From NCBI RefSeq assembly GCF_001423615.1, contig NZ_LMOU01000001.1, forward strand, positions 2,469,251-2,533,250: a stretch of 64,000 bases of DNA. Reading direction: 5' to 3'. Shown here piece by piece: positions 56,059 through 64,000 of this stretch (positions are counted from its first letter, which is position 1; the number at the start of each line of letters is the position of its first letter). Origin of the DNA: Microbacterium sp. Leaf159 (lineage in GTDB: Bacteria; Actinomycetota; Actinomycetes; Actinomycetales; Microbacteriaceae). Position numbers and translations under genes: made by a program. A model generated the notes under the pieces. It made no database searches and had not been told where the DNA came from. It was given only the letters and a program-made list of their open reading frames with translations.

Positions 56059-56129
56059 GCGCAGATGACACCTGCATGCTCAGATCGCCCATCTCGACCT
56101 GCATCCGTCATCTGAGCCTGCATCTGCGC
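56059..56129. other. Nested inverted repeats after pcnA
   Basis: Outer arms GCGCAGATG / CATCTGCGC (56059-56067, 56121-56129) and inner arms CTCAGAT / ATCTGAG (56079-56085, 56110-56116). No T run follows. It could be an mRNA-end structure for pcnA or an operator for the GAF regulator. The 181-bp spacer holds no gene. Confidence 0.5.
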
Positions 56130-56216
56130 ACACGGCACCGGAATATCGCGGGTTCCGTCCGCGGCATCCGGCTCCTACACTGAGGTAACGCTCCACCATC
56201 GACGATCGGAGACGCT

Positions 56217-57542
56217 GTGGTTGCGTCGTGGCAGGTGTCACGTGACGGCCCACCTGAGGCCTCTCGTCTGCTGATCGAGCGTGCACATGAAGAGCTCATC
56301 GCCGGCAACCTCGACGATCACCGCCTGCAGCAGGTGCGCCCGCTCGTCCGTGAATCGTGGGTCCGGTCTTGGCGCGGTCGGGTGGGACCCGAGGCCGCAC
56401 CGTCGATCGAACTCGTCACGGACGAGCTCGAGGCCTACCGGCTCGCCCACCCGCTGGCATCCGCGATGGACATGATCCGCGCGCTGCTGCTTCCCGGAAC
56501 CCCGGAGGAATCCGGGGTCGTCATCGCCGTCGGCGATCAGGCCGGGCGCCTGCTGTGGATCGAAGGCGACCGCCAGCTGCAGTCGCTCACCGAGGGCATG
56601 GGATTCGTCGCCGGGGCGAACTGGGCGGAGGATGCCGTCGGCACCACCGCCCCCGGAACCGCCCTGACGCTCGGACAGTCCGTGCAGATCCGCGGTGCGG
56701 AGCACTACAACCGCCTGGTGCATCCGTGGTCGTGCACTGCGGCCCCCGTGCGCGACCCCGAGACGCAGCGGGTGCTCGGAGTGATCGACATCACCGGCGG
56801 AGACGAAGTCGTCTCGACCCAGGCCCGCCTTCTCGTCGATGCCACAGCGCGCGCTGTCGAATCCGAGCTGATGGTCGCCCGACTTCGGGCACGAAGCGAA
56901 TCGCCCCGCCCGACGACGATCTCATCCCGGGCCAAACCGACCATCCGAGCGACGCTGCATGTGCTCGGCCGCGACAGGGCGCGGCTCGAGAGCGAGACCG
57001 AGCTCGAAGAGTCGGTGATCGAGCTCAGCGCCCGTCATGCGGCCATCCTGCTCATGCTCGCGGTGAACCGTCAGGGCCTGTCTGCCGAACGGCTGAGCGA
57101 ACTCGTCTACGGACCGGAGGCATCCGCCGACACGCTGCGGCCCGAGATGGTGCGCCTGCGCAAAGTGCTCGAGAAGCACGCCCCCAGCCTCGTTCCCGAA
57201 TCGCGACCGTACCGGTTGACGGTGCCCCTCGAGACCGATGCGCACGACGTACTCTCGCTGCTCGACCGAGGAGCCCATCGCGTCGCGCTCACCGCCTACC
57301 GGGGTCCGGTTCTGCCCGAGTCGACCTCGCCCGGTGTCGAGGAGCTCCGCGAGTCCGTCAGAGCAGCACTGCGCGAGGCGATGCTGTCGGAGGCGAGCCT
57401 CGACGTCCTGCTCGCCTACGCCGACATCCCGGAGGGGCAGAGGGATGCCGCAGCGCTCCGCCTCGCGCTCGAGATGCTCCCCGCCCGGTCGCCGAAACGC
57501 GCGGGACTGGTCGCACGGATCGAACGCATCGAAGAGGGCTGA
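56217..57542 (+). CDS. GAF-domain transcriptional regulator of the aldehyde dehydrogenase gene
   Basis: A 441-aa regulator. The N-terminal AcoR-like region (about 1-75) ends in [16 protein letters not shown] sensor domain lies at about 85-220 ([56 protein letters not shown]). There is no sigma-54 ATPase domain. A winged-helix-like DNA-binding region lies at about 265-345 ([30 protein letters not shown]) and a helical tail ends the protein. GTG 56217 with CGGAG upstream. It lies directly before the aldehyde dehydrogenase gene and probably activates it by sensing an alcohol or aldehyde. Confidence 0.85.
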   Translation: MVASWQVSRDGPPEASRLLIERAHEELIAGNLDDHRLQQVRPLVRESWVRSWRGRVGPEAAPSIELVTDELEAYRLAHPLASAMDMIRALLLPGTPEESGVVIAVGDQAGRLLWIEGDRQLQSLTEGMGFVAGANWAEDAVGTTAPGTALTLGQSVQIRGAEHYNRLVHPWSCTAAPVRDPETQRVLGVIDITGGDEVVSTQARLLVDATARAVESELMVARLRARSESPRPTTISSRAKPTIRATLHVLGRDRARLESETELEESVIELSARHAAILLMLAVNRQGLSAERLSELVYGPEASADTLRPEMVRLRKVLEKHAPSLVPESRPYRLTVPLETDAHDVLSLLDRGAHRVALTAYRGPVLPESTSPGVEELRESVRAALREAMLSEASLDVLLAYADIPEGQRDAAALRLALEMLPARSPKRAGLVARIERIEEG

Positions 57543-57557
57543 CCGGCTCGCAACCTC

Positions 57558-57601
57558 GCGCAACGTTGCGCATTCGGGCGCAACGTCCGCGGACGTACCG
57601 T
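57558..57601 (+). promoter_or_regulatory. Operator and promoter of the aldehyde dehydrogenase gene
   Basis: A perfect 14-bp palindrome GCGCAACGTTGCGC (57558-57571) abuts a -35-like TTCGGG (57573-57578). A half site GCGCAACGT (57578-57586) lies in the 17-bp spacer and the -10 is TACCGT (57596-57601). A weaker copy CGCAACCTC precedes the palindrome. The GAF regulator is the likely binder. Confidence 0.68.
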
Positions 57602-57652
57602 CGGAGGACAGCCGCGCAGCACCGACGCCCGCGGCCCGTCGAAGGAGTCCCG

Positions 57653-59218
<1,566 letters not shown>

Positions 59219-59226
59219 GTTCGACC

Positions 59227-59260
59227 CCGGGCGGGCGCTGCACCCTCAGCGCCCGCCCGG
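59227..59260 (+). terminator. GC-rich hairpin between the aldehyde dehydrogenase and DUF779 genes
   Basis: Perfect 14-bp stem CCGGGCGGGCGCTG (59227-59240) with 59247-59260, loop CACCCT, no T run. It may attenuate transcription into the DUF779 gene or stabilise the dehydrogenase mRNA. Confidence 0.6.
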
Positions 59261-59299
59261 AACCATCCGCCTCGCACCATCTGCAGGAAGGCACGGATC

Positions 59300-59701
59300 A
59301 TGGTGAGCATCGGCACCTACCAGCGGGTCGACGTGACGGATGCCGCGGCATCCCTCGTCCGCGACCTCACCGTGCAGCACGGACCCCTGATGTTCCATCA
59401 GTCGGGCGGATGCTGCGACGGCTCCTCACCCATGTGCTATCCCGTGGGGATGTTCATCACCGGGCCGGGAGACGTGCTGCTGGGGGCGCTCGACGCGGGC
59501 CTCGATGCTCCGGTCGAGGTCTTCATGTCGGAGTCGCAGTTCGAGTACTGGAAATACACGCACCTCACCATCGACGTCGTGCCGGGGCGGGGTGCCGGCT
59601 TCTCGGTCGAGGGACCGACGGGCATGCGATTTCTGATCCGCTCCCGGATGCTGAACGACGCGGAGCTGGAGTACTTCGGCCTCGCGCCTTCGGCGGGCTG
59701 A
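59300..59701 (+). CDS. DUF779 family protein
   Basis: A 133-aa cytosolic protein of the DUF779 family, with GPLMFHQSGGCCDGSSPMCYP carrying three conserved Cys (possibly a metal site), then VFMSESQFEYWKYTHLTIDVV and GMRFLIRSRML. Members are regularly encoded next to AldA/ExaC-type aldehyde dehydrogenases, so a supporting role in that pathway is likely. The biochemical function is unknown. A GGAAGG ribosome site is present. Confidence 0.9.
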   Translation: MVSIGTYQRVDVTDAAASLVRDLTVQHGPLMFHQSGGCCDGSSPMCYPVGMFITGPGDVLLGALDAGLDAPVEVFMSESQFEYWKYTHLTIDVVPGRGAGFSVEGPTGMRFLIRSRMLNDAELEYFGLAPSAG

Positions 59702-59727
59702 GGGGCACCGACGGCGGTCAACGGCGG

Positions 59728-60762
59728 TCAGTACGTCATGCCCATCGCCGTTCTCACCTCGTCGAGCGTCTCGTTCGCGACTGACAGCGCGCGCTCGTTC
59801 CCTTCTCGCAGAACCGCAGCGGCGTCTGCGACGCTGAGACCGGCGCGACGAGCACGGTGGTCTGCGAGGAACTCGTTCACCGCCTCTGTGGTGAGGCGCT
59901 TGAGCGCTCCGGCTCCCGCGCCGCCGACCTCATGTGCGATCTCCTCCGGCGTGCGGTCGAGGACGACGGCGGCGGTCGCGAGCAGAGCCGATACGCCCGG
60001 CCGGTTCGTGGGGTCGTAGGTGATGACGCGCTCCGAATCGGTGGGAGCCCGCCTGATGGCGTCGGCGGTCTCGTCTGCGGACATCCCCAGTGCGATGGCG
60101 TTCCCATAGCTCTTCGACATCTTGCGGCCGTCGAGGCCGGGAAGCTCAGGGGTCTCGGTGACGAGCGCGGCAGGCTCGGGGAACACGCTGCCGTATCGCT
60201 CGTTGAAGCGACGGGCGATGGTGCGCGTCATCTCGACGTGCGGGAGGTTGTCCTTGCCCACCGGAACGAGGTTGCCCTTGCAGAAGAGGATGTCGGCCGC
60301 CTGATGGACGGGATAGGTGAGCAGCAGGCCGCTCAAGGTGCGACCGGACGCGGCGAGCTCGCTCTTGACCGTCGGGTTGCGATGCAGTTCTGCCTCGCTG
60401 ACCAGGCTCAGGAAGGGGACGAGCAGCTGATTGAGTGCAGGAACGGCCGAGTGGGTGAAGGTCGTGGTCGAGGTCGGGTCCAGGCCGGCAGCGAGGTAAT
60501 CGAGAACCGCGCCGTGCACGGCGCCCCGCACGTCGCCGGCCGAGTCGCGGTCGGTGATCACCTGGTAGTCGGCCAGGATGACGAACGTCTCGACACCCGC
60601 ATCCTGCAGACGGACACGTTCACGGATGGTGCCGAAGTAGTGGCCGAGGTGCAGTCGTCCTGTGGGGCGCTCCCCGGTGAGAACGCGGTACCTCTCGGGA
60701 TGCTGCTCGATCGCCTCCCGGAGGTCGGGCATGCGAGCGAGGGTTGCGGCGTACGAGTCCAT
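59728..60762 (-). CDS. trpS: Tryptophanyl-tRNA synthetase (divergent, attenuator-controlled)
   Basis: A 344-aa class I synthetase that charges tRNA-Trp. The HIGH motif is in RPTGRLHLGHYFG and KMSKS in DGRKMSKSYGN. LLTYPVHQAADIL and VPVGKDNLPHVEMTR are also typical. In the substrate-pocket segment where common bacterial enzymes read DQHAIT, this one reads DYQVIT, so the usual His is Gln. That and the leader suggest an auxiliary enzyme, possibly indolmycin-tolerant (inference). ATG 60762 follows AGGAG. The SD lies in a hairpin, and a Trp-Trp leader peptide is encoded upstream. Confidence 0.93.
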   Translation of the reverse strand: MDSYAATLARMPDLREAIEQHPERYRVLTGERPTGRLHLGHYFGTIRERVRLQDAGVETFVILADYQVITDRDSAGDVRGAVHGAVLDYLAAGLDPTSTTTFTHSAVPALNQLLVPFLSLVSEAELHRNPTVKSELAASGRTLSGLLLTYPVHQAADILFCKGNLVPVGKDNLPHVEMTRTIARRFNERYGSVFPEPAALVTETPELPGLDGRKMSKSYGNAIALGMSADETADAIRRAPTDSERVITYDPTNRPGVSALLATAAVVLDRTPEEIAHEVGGAGAGALKRLTTEAVNEFLADHRARRAGLSVADAAAVLREGNERALSVANETLDEVRTAMGMTY

Positions 60763-60767
60763 GATCT

Positions 60768-60868
60768 GCTCCTGATTCGAGAGGAGCTGCACGGAACATG
60801 GATCCGCGAAGGGGTCGCGGGCTGCCGTGCAGCCCGCGCGTCAATGCGTTACGGCTGCTCGTGCAGCC
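60768..60868 (-). promoter_or_regulatory. trpS attenuator: competing hairpins around the leader peptide and SD
   Basis: Minus-strand RNA elements in order. Hairpin A is GGCTGC-ACGA-GCAGCC (60868-60853), overlapping the second Trp codon and the end of the leader ORF. Hairpin B is GCGGGCTGC-ACG-GCAGCCCGC (60837-60817). An alternative arm CCGTGCAGC (60794-60786) pairs 9 bp with the loop side of B (60833-60825). Hairpin C is GCTCCT/AGGAGC (60787-60768) and hides the SD of trpS. The 3' arm of A can also pair with the 5' arm of B. No strong T run follows B. Confidence 0.78.
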
Positions 60869-60893
60869 ACCACGACGAAACGGTGAAACGCAT
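60849..60893 (-). CDS. Trp leader peptide (14 aa, tandem Trp codons)
   Basis: A short ORF encoding MRFTVSSWWLHEQP with adjacent Trp codons at 60872-60867. It starts 6 nt after a TATCCT -10 (60905-60900), so the transcript is probably leaderless at this ATG, and it ends 86 nt before trpS. Ribosome stalling at the Trp codons when charged tRNA-Trp is scarce would disrupt hairpin A and change the downstream pairing. The layout is that of a classical attenuation leader. Confidence 0.85.
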   Translation of the reverse strand: MRFTVSSWWLHEQP

Positions 60894-60962
60894 AGGTCGA
60901 GGATAGTGACGCGCGGCGCTCGATGCGACCGGCAGTGCGATTCCGCTGGTTACCATGGGCCG

Positions 60963-61427
60963 ATGTGGTGGACGGATGAGGAGTGGGCCGAGCTCGTGGA
61001 CCCGGAGCTCTGCGGCATGTGTGCCGACGCACATCTGCCGGAGAACGAGCACAGCATCCTGGTGGCCTCGACCGAGATGACTCACATCCGACTGGTGCGC
61101 AACCAGGCGCATCCCGGCTACACGGTGGTCATCCTCCGCGAGCATGTCACTGACCTCGGTCTGCTGGACGCCGGTCAGCTCAGCGAGTTCTGGCGCGATG
61201 TCCAGCGCGCAGGCCGTGCCGTCGCCACAGCATTCGACCCACGGAAGATCAACTACCTGGTGATGGGTCATCGGGCCCCGCATCTTCACTGCCATGTGTT
61301 CCCGCAGCATCTGGGGGATGACCCGTTGCAGAACGTGGACATCGCGGATGGCCCTGTGTATCTCGATGACGCGGAGCTGGATGCGTCAGCGTCCGCGTTG
61401 CGGAAAGCGTGGCAGACGAGCGCCTGA
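60963..61427 (+). CDS. HIT family protein
   Basis: A 154-aa histidine-triad nucleotide hydrolase or transferase with the triad HLHCHVFP. It begins MWWTDEEWAELVDPELCGMC with a CxxC pair (CGMC), and has ENEHSILVASTEMT and YTVVILREHVTDLGLL. ATG 60963 lies 6 nt after TACCAT, a leaderless layout. It is divergent from the trpS leader. The substrate is unknown. Confidence 0.92.
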   Translation: MWWTDEEWAELVDPELCGMCADAHLPENEHSILVASTEMTHIRLVRNQAHPGYTVVILREHVTDLGLLDAGQLSEFWRDVQRAGRAVATAFDPRKINYLVMGHRAPHLHCHVFPQHLGDDPLQNVDIADGPVYLDDAELDASASALRKAWQTSA

Positions 61428-61433
61428 TCCGAC

Positions 61434-62189
61434 TCAGCGGGGCAGGCGCGGAACCGCGTCAACGAGAGCCTTCGTGTACGGTTCCTGCGGCGCATGCAGT
61501 ACGGCGGACGTCGCCCCCTGCTCGACGACTCGACCGTTCTGCAGCACGACCGTGCGGTCGCACGCCGACGCGATCGCGGTGAGATCGTGCGACACCATCA
61601 CGAGCGACAGGCCGTTCTCTCGACGCAGGCGGTCGAGCAGCTCGAGCACCTGCACGCGCGTCGTCACGTCGAGGGCGCTCACCGGCTCATCGGCGAGCAG
61701 CACGCGTGGGCGCGAGACCACGGCTCGGGCGATCGCGATGCGCTGACGCTGGCCGCCCGAGAACTCGTGCGGGTATCGGCGGGCGGTGTCGGCGGGAAGC
61801 CCGACCGACTCGAGGGCCTCGGCGATGCGGCGCTGCGCGTCTGCACCCGAGGCGAGGCCGAGTGAACGCAGGGGCTCGCCGATGATGCGGTCGATGCGCT
61901 GACGGGGGTCGAGCGACGAGTACGGATCCTGGAACACCGGCTGCACGCTCGCACGGAAGCGGCGCATCTGCGCACGGTCGCGCAGATTCAGGGGAGCGCC
62001 GTCGAACAGCACCTGCCCCTCGCGCGGCGCTGAGAGACCGAGCAGAAGCCGGAGGATGGTCGACTTGCCCGCGCCGGATTCGCCGACGAGGCCAAGCGAG
62101 TCGCCCTCGTCGAGATTCAGCGAGATGTCGTCGAGCACCCGCCGGGATCCATAGGAGAAACCGGCACTGCGCAGTTCGAGAAGACTCAT
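61434..62189 (-). CDS. Oligopeptide/nickel-type ABC transporter ATP-binding protein (DppF/OppF-like)
   Basis: A 251-aa ABC ATPase. Walker A is GESGAGKST, the Q-loop region is QPVFQDPYSSLDPRQRID, the signature is EFSGGQRQRIAIARA and Walker B is VLLADEPVSALD, followed by the H-loop MVSHDL. It is the last gene of a minus-strand operon and is coupled to the next ATPase gene by ATGA. It energises uptake of peptides or a similar substrate. Confidence 0.93.
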   Translation of the reverse strand: MSLLELRSAGFSYGSRRVLDDISLNLDEGDSLGLVGESGAGKSTILRLLLGLSAPREGQVLFDGAPLNLRDRAQMRRFRASVQPVFQDPYSSLDPRQRIDRIIGEPLRSLGLASGADAQRRIAEALESVGLPADTARRYPHEFSGGQRQRIAIARAVVSRPRVLLADEPVSALDVTTRVQVLELLDRLRRENGLSLVMVSHDLTAIASACDRTVVLQNGRVVEQGATSAVLHAPQEPYTKALVDAVPRLPR

Positions 62190-62983
62190 GCGCCGGCCTC
62201 CTTCGCATCGAGGAACGCGTCGAGCGCGCGAGCGCTGTCGACCAGCATCCGCGTGTACGGCTCCGCCGGGCTCTGCAGCACCTGACCGACCGCACCCTCC
62301 TCCACGACGAGCCCGTCACGCAGCACGACGATGCGATCGACCATGCGCGACACGACGGCGAGGTCGTGGCTGATGAACAGCAGCGCCATGCCGCGCTCGG
62401 CGACGAGGCGCTCGAGCAGAGAGAGCACGGCATCCTGCACCGTGACATCGAGGGCCGTCGTCGGCTCATCCGCGATGAGCAGCTGCGGCTTGGCGGCGAG
62501 GGCGATCGCGATCGCCACGCGCTGGCGCTGGCCACCCGACAGCTCGTGCGGGTAGGCGCGGGCGAACCTCGGCTCCGACAGCGCCACCTCGTCGAGTGCA
62601 GCTGCGACGGCGGAACGCAGCTCGGCACCGCGCAGGCCGAGGTGCCGACGCAGCGGTTCGGCGATCTGGCGGCCGACCCGCATCAGCGGGTCGAGCGCGG
62701 TGAGCGGCTCCTGGAACACGACCTGGGCGACGGGGCCTCGGAGCGGGCGGAGGTCGGCATCGCGAGCACCGACGACCTGATGCCCGTCGAGCAGCACCGA
62801 GCCCGAGGCCACGAGCGCATCAGGCAGTAGGCCGGTGACCGCGAGCGAGGTGAGGGACTTGCCCGAACCTGATTCGCCGATCAGTCCCAGGCGCTCACCG
62901 GGCTCCAGCGAGAAGGAGACTTCGCGCACGAGGGCTCCTGCACCCGAGCGCACGGTGAGGCCGGCGACGTCGAGAATGCTCAT
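62186..62983 (-). CDS. Oligopeptide/nickel-type ABC transporter ATP-binding protein (DppD/OppD-like)
   Basis: A 265-aa ABC ATPase with Walker [28 protein letters not shown], signature [16 protein letters not shown], Walker [13 protein letters not shown] and H-loop FISHDL. ATG 62983 (MSILDVAGL) overlaps the end of the permease gene. The open frame upstream is out-of-frame permease sequence. Confidence 0.93.
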   Translation of the reverse strand: MSILDVAGLTVRSGAGALVREVSFSLEPGERLGLIGESGSGKSLTSLAVTGLLPDALVASGSVLLDGHQVVGARDADLRPLRGPVAQVVFQEPLTALDPLMRVGRQIAEPLRRHLGLRGAELRSAVAAALDEVALSEPRFARAYPHELSGGQRQRVAIAIALAAKPQLLIADEPTTALDVTVQDAVLSLLERLVAERGMALLFISHDLAVVSRMVDRIVVLRDGLVVEEGAVGQVLQSPAEPYTRMLVDSARALDAFLDAKEAGA

Positions 62984-63840
62984 CGGCTCCTCCTGCGGGT
63001 CGGGTCGGCGAGGTCGCGCAGGCCGTCGGCGAGGAAGTTGACTCCGAGCACGAGGGCGATGATCGCGACGCCGGGGGCGATGGCGCCGACGGGGGCGGTG
63101 AGTACCGTGCCCTGGGCCTCTTGCAGCATCCGACCCCACGAGGCGTTGGGCGGCGGCGCGCCGAGCCCGAGGTATGACAGGCTCGCCTCGGCGAGCACGG
63201 CGGCACCGAACTGCAGTGCGAGGCTGACGGCGAGGGTGGGCGCGATGTTGGGCAGCACGTGCTGGAAGACGATGCCGAGCACACTCGTGCCGCTCGTGCG
63301 CGCCGCGGTGATGTACTGCTCCTGGAGCACGCGACGGGCCAGGATGCGGGTGAGGCGAGCGACGACCGCCGACATCGCGAGACCGATCGCGAACACCGCC
63401 GACCACAGGGACGCCCCCTGGATCGCGACGACCAGCATGGCGAGCAGCAGCACCGGGAAGGCGATCACGACGTCGAGACCGGCCGAGAGGGTGTCGTCGA
63501 CCCAGGGGCGCGAGAACGCGGCGATCAAGCCGATGATCGTGCCGAGGATCGCCGCGATCGCGACCGAGCAGATGCCGACGATCAGGGCGATCCGTGCACC
63601 CCACATGAGCTGCGAGAGCAGATCGCGGCCGAGTCGATCGGTGCCGAGCAGGTGCAGGCCGCTCGGTCCTTCGAGACGGCTTCCGCTGGTGTCGGCGAGC
63701 GGATAGGGCAACCAGAACAGCGATACCAGGGCGATGAGCACGATGATGCCGGTGAGGACGAGCCCGATGAGCAGGGTCGCCTTCGGCCGCCTCCGCACAG
63801 GGACGGAGTCGGTGATCAGCTGCTCGGCGACGCGGCTCAT
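62980..63840 (-). CDS. Oligopeptide/nickel-type ABC transporter permease (DppC/OppC-like)
   Basis: A 286-aa inner membrane permease. A basic N-terminus and first helix (LLIGLVLTGIIVLIALVSLFW) are followed by LLGTDRLGRDLLSQLMWGAR, the DppC hallmark, further helices, and the EAA loop with EASLSYLGLGAPPPNASWGRML. It overlaps both neighbours by 4 nt. Confidence 0.93.
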   Translation of the reverse strand: MSRVAEQLITDSVPVRRRPKATLLIGLVLTGIIVLIALVSLFWLPYPLADTSGSRLEGPSGLHLLGTDRLGRDLLSQLMWGARIALIVGICSVAIAAILGTIIGLIAAFSRPWVDDTLSAGLDVVIAFPVLLLAMLVVAIQGASLWSAVFAIGLAMSAVVARLTRILARRVLQEQYITAARTSGTSVLGIVFQHVLPNIAPTLAVSLALQFGAAVLAEASLSYLGLGAPPPNASWGRMLQEAQGTVLTAPVGAIAPGVAIIALVLGVNFLADGLRDLADPTRRRSR

Positions 63841-64000
63841 CGGTTGCCCGAGACGCTCGTGCGCAGGCGCGGATCGATCAGGCGCTGCACGATGTCGGCG
63901 GCGAACCCGACGAGCAGCACGAACAGCGTGCTGACGACGAGGACACCCTGGATCACCTGGAAGTCGTGCTGCTCGATGGCCGACAGCAGCAGGCTGCCGA
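63837..64000 (-). CDS. Oligopeptide/nickel-type ABC transporter permease (DppB-like), C-terminal part
   Basis: Only the last 53 codons are in the window. They read SAIEQHDFQVIQGVLVVSTL, then FVLLVGFAADIVQRLIDPRLR, the conserved C-terminal helix of DppB/OppB permeases. The stop overlaps the DppC-like start (ATGA). The rest, and any substrate-binding protein gene, lie beyond the right edge. Confidence 0.9.
   Translation of the reverse strand, partial: GSLLLSAIEQHDFQVIQGVLVVSTLFVLLVGFAADIVQRLIDPRLRTSVSGNR

Noticed and set aside
56357..57652. 432 open codons continuous with the aldehyde dehydrogenase frame
   Set aside because: High GC keeps this frame open; it is Arg-rich shadow sequence over the GAF regulator, which has clear domains in another frame.
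60849..61310. 153-codon minus-strand frame antisense to the HIT gene
   Set aside because: Only its last 14 codons (MRFTVSSWWLHEQP) have a promoter and regulatory logic; the rest is HIT antisense.

Overview
The window comes from the replication-origin region of a high-GC actinobacterial chromosome. The family is most likely Microbacteriaceae and the best guess is Microbacterium. The evidence is the gene order (pknB, trpG, class E sortase, crgA, rhomboid, cyclophilin, then tRNA-Ala and tRNA-Ile, then gyrA, gyrB, dciA, recF, dnaN, oriC, dnaA, rpmH, rnpA, yidD, yidC, khpB, rsmG, parA, parB), GC-rich third codon positions, and many apparently leaderless genes with TAnnnT about 7 nt before the start codon. 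The assignment rests on remembered gene order and protein families, not on a database search.

Layout. 1-6 kb: cell-wall and division genes (end of one PASTA-type kinase, pknB, trpG/pabA, sortase E, crgA, rhomboid, cyclophilin). 6-14 kb: mixed housekeeping and regulatory genes (YbaK, Nudix, DUF1801, M24 peptidase, XRE-cupin and LysR regulators, a peptidase C26 enzyme). 14.5-18.5 kb: tRNA-Ala(TGC) and tRNA-Ile(GAT), a two-component system co-transcribed with a DUF4097 protein, and a VIT1/CCC1 transporter. 18.6-28.6 kb: the replication block on the minus strand, with oriC between dnaN and dnaA. 28.9-37.1 kb: rpmH to parB on the plus strand. This block is interrupted by a 2.7-kb gene-free stretch. 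Nine parS sites lie between 32.1 and 35.2 kb, around G-rich minisatellites.

37-44.7 kb: MFS sugar porter, GrpB protein, trxA, trxB, murJ, DUF6049. 44.8-54.6 kb: a block that looks accessory, placed between DUF6049 and the CCA-adding enzyme, which are near neighbours in many actinobacteria. It holds a methyltransferase, a luciferase-like oxidoreductase, an LPGTG surface protein, a Tat-exported phospholipase C-like enzyme and an LATTG-anchored purple acid phosphatase. 54.6-59.7 kb: pcnA, then a GAF regulator, an aldehyde dehydrogenase and a DUF779 protein with a clear palindromic operator. 59.7-64 kb: a divergent trpS behind a Trp-Trp leader peptide and switching hairpins, a HIT protein, and an oligopeptide/nickel-type ABC transporter operon cut by the window edge.

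Most notable: (i) nine parS sites flanking a G-quadruplex-capable heptamer array, one site overlapping the parA start codon; (ii) a ribosome-sensing attenuator in front of a divergent trpS; (iii) a recurring TTGTTAACA element, accompanied by DnaA-box-like sequence at most sites, in four spacers around the origin; (iv) strong over-representation of the hexamer GGATGC/GCATCC that appears to override codon choice.
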